A stretch of DNA of 64,000 bases from NCBI RefSeq assembly GCF_963518785.1, contig NZ_CAUQKJ010000004.1:62001-126000 (forward strand), in the 5' to 3' direction. The stretch comes from an uncultured Campylobacter sp. Lineage in GTDB: Bacteria; Campylobacterota; Campylobacteria; Campylobacterales; Campylobacteraceae. Of this stretch, positions 63,535 to 64,000 are shown piece after piece (position 1 is the first letter of the stretch; the number at the start of each line of letters is the position of its first letter). The notes under the pieces are model-generated. The model did no database searches, was not told the DNA's origin, and saw only the letters and a list, made by a program, of their open reading frames with translations. A program made the translations under genes and the position numbers.

Positions 63535-64000
63535 TATTTATCCAAATCGTAGGCTTTATGCAGCGCGCGCACGGCAAGCTCGCCGTATTTGGCCTCTACG
63601 ATCATCGAAATTTTAATCTCGCTCGTGGAGATCATCTGGATATTTATCCCTTCGTCCGCGAGCGTCTTAAACGCCTTGCTGGCTATACCGCTGTGGCTTT
63701 TCATACCAACGCCGACTAAAGAAACCTTTACGATATCGGCATCCGATTCGATGATGGAATTCGGATTTGGATTTACCTCTTTCATTACCGCATAAGCAGT
63801 CTGCAGCTCGTTTTGCGGCACGGTAAAGCCTAAATTCGTCTCGCCGTTTCGTCCGATATTTTGCACGATCATATCGACATTGATCTCCTTGCTCGCAAGC
63901 GCGGAGAAAATTTCAGCCGCGACGCCGGGGCGATCCTCTACGTTTCTAATCGTGATTCTTGCTTGATTTTTATCCAGTGCAATGCCGCTAATTACCGCAT
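63534..64000 (-). CDS. lysC: Aspartate kinase, C-terminal part
   Basis: The frame is open to the window edge. It encodes the two ACT domains of aspartokinase: RITIRNVEDRPGVAAEIFSAL, NVDMIVQNIGRNGETNLGF and VSLVGVGMKSHSGIASKAF, with the GINIQMISTSEIKISMIV line. Aspartate kinase opens the Lys, Met and Thr pathway and these domains give feedback control by lysine or threonine. The N-terminal kinase domain is outside the window; the usual start at 63872 is an internal Met. Confidence 0.93.
   Translation of the reverse strand, partial: AVISGIALDKNQARITIRNVEDRPGVAAEIFSALASKEINVDMIVQNIGRNGETNLGFTVPQNELQTAYAVMKEVNPNPNSIIESDADIVKVSLVGVGMKSHSGIASKAFKTLADEGINIQMISTSEIKISMIVEAKYGELAVRALHKAYDLDK

Overview
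The window is chromosomal DNA of a Campylobacter of the oral, higher-GC kind (C. gracilis / rectus / showae group is my best guess). Support: the tmRNA tag reads ANNVKFAPAYAKAA, as in C. jejuni; the orders lysC-hobA-holB-folP, glmU-coaBC-uppS-pilD-lptF-truA and rpmH-rnpA-yidD-yidC-khpB-mnmE are typical of Campylobacterota; and AAATTT-like words are very frequent in otherwise GC-rich DNA. I see no phage, no IS element and no CRISPR array.

Layout. 1-7000: a VapBC-type toxin-antitoxin pair cut by the window edge, panB, tmRNA (ssrA), a decayed group of immunity-like genes, tRNA-fMet and tRNA-Gln, a type IV pilin-like gene, the aguA-aguB pair (agmatine to putrescine) and tRNA-Arg(GCG). 7000-11500: two hypothetical genes, a fused msrAB, and about 1.5 kb of gene-free DNA made of degenerate AATTT-centred repeats. 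11500-20300: purH, four related small lipoproteins around a ClpP/SDH-fold protease, a TerB-DnaJ protein and purL. 20300-29530: nine overlapping genes for lipopolysaccharide (LOS) synthesis, placed between purL and mnmE. 29590-34530: mnmE, khpB, yidC, yidD, rnpA, rpmH. 34600-39460: a MacAB-TolC efflux operon. 39530-47680: an EamA exporter, then glmU, coaBC, uppS, a zinc-ribbon membrane protein, a prepilin peptidase, lptF and truA. 47900-50940: a TAXI-TRAP transporter. 51680-54700: a TonB receptor with an esterase (siderophore use). 55300-57030: LrgA/LrgB-like proteins with a cytidylate-kinase-like protein. 57290-60950: three uncharacterised conserved proteins, one split by a stop codon. 61240-64000: folP, holB, hobA and the end of lysC.

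The most unusual feature runs through the whole window. Conserved enzymes carry large low-complexity insertions or extensions (AguB, MnmE, TruA, a family 4 glycosyltransferase, an ELM1-like protein and a DUF protein). Several are built from in-frame tandem repeats of 15, 27 or 30 bp, and the MnmE insert is packed with RAATTY hexamers. Similar RAATTY-rich DNA fills the longest intergenic spaces. RAATTY is, as I recall, the methylated motif used by C. jejuni to recognise self DNA in transformation, so a link to DNA uptake or to repeat expansion is worth testing. Several genes also carry single lesions or odd starts: an in-frame TAA, an in-frame TAG, a T-run frameshift, a one-base frameshift, and an rnpA with no ATG/GTG/TTG start for its conserved N-terminus.
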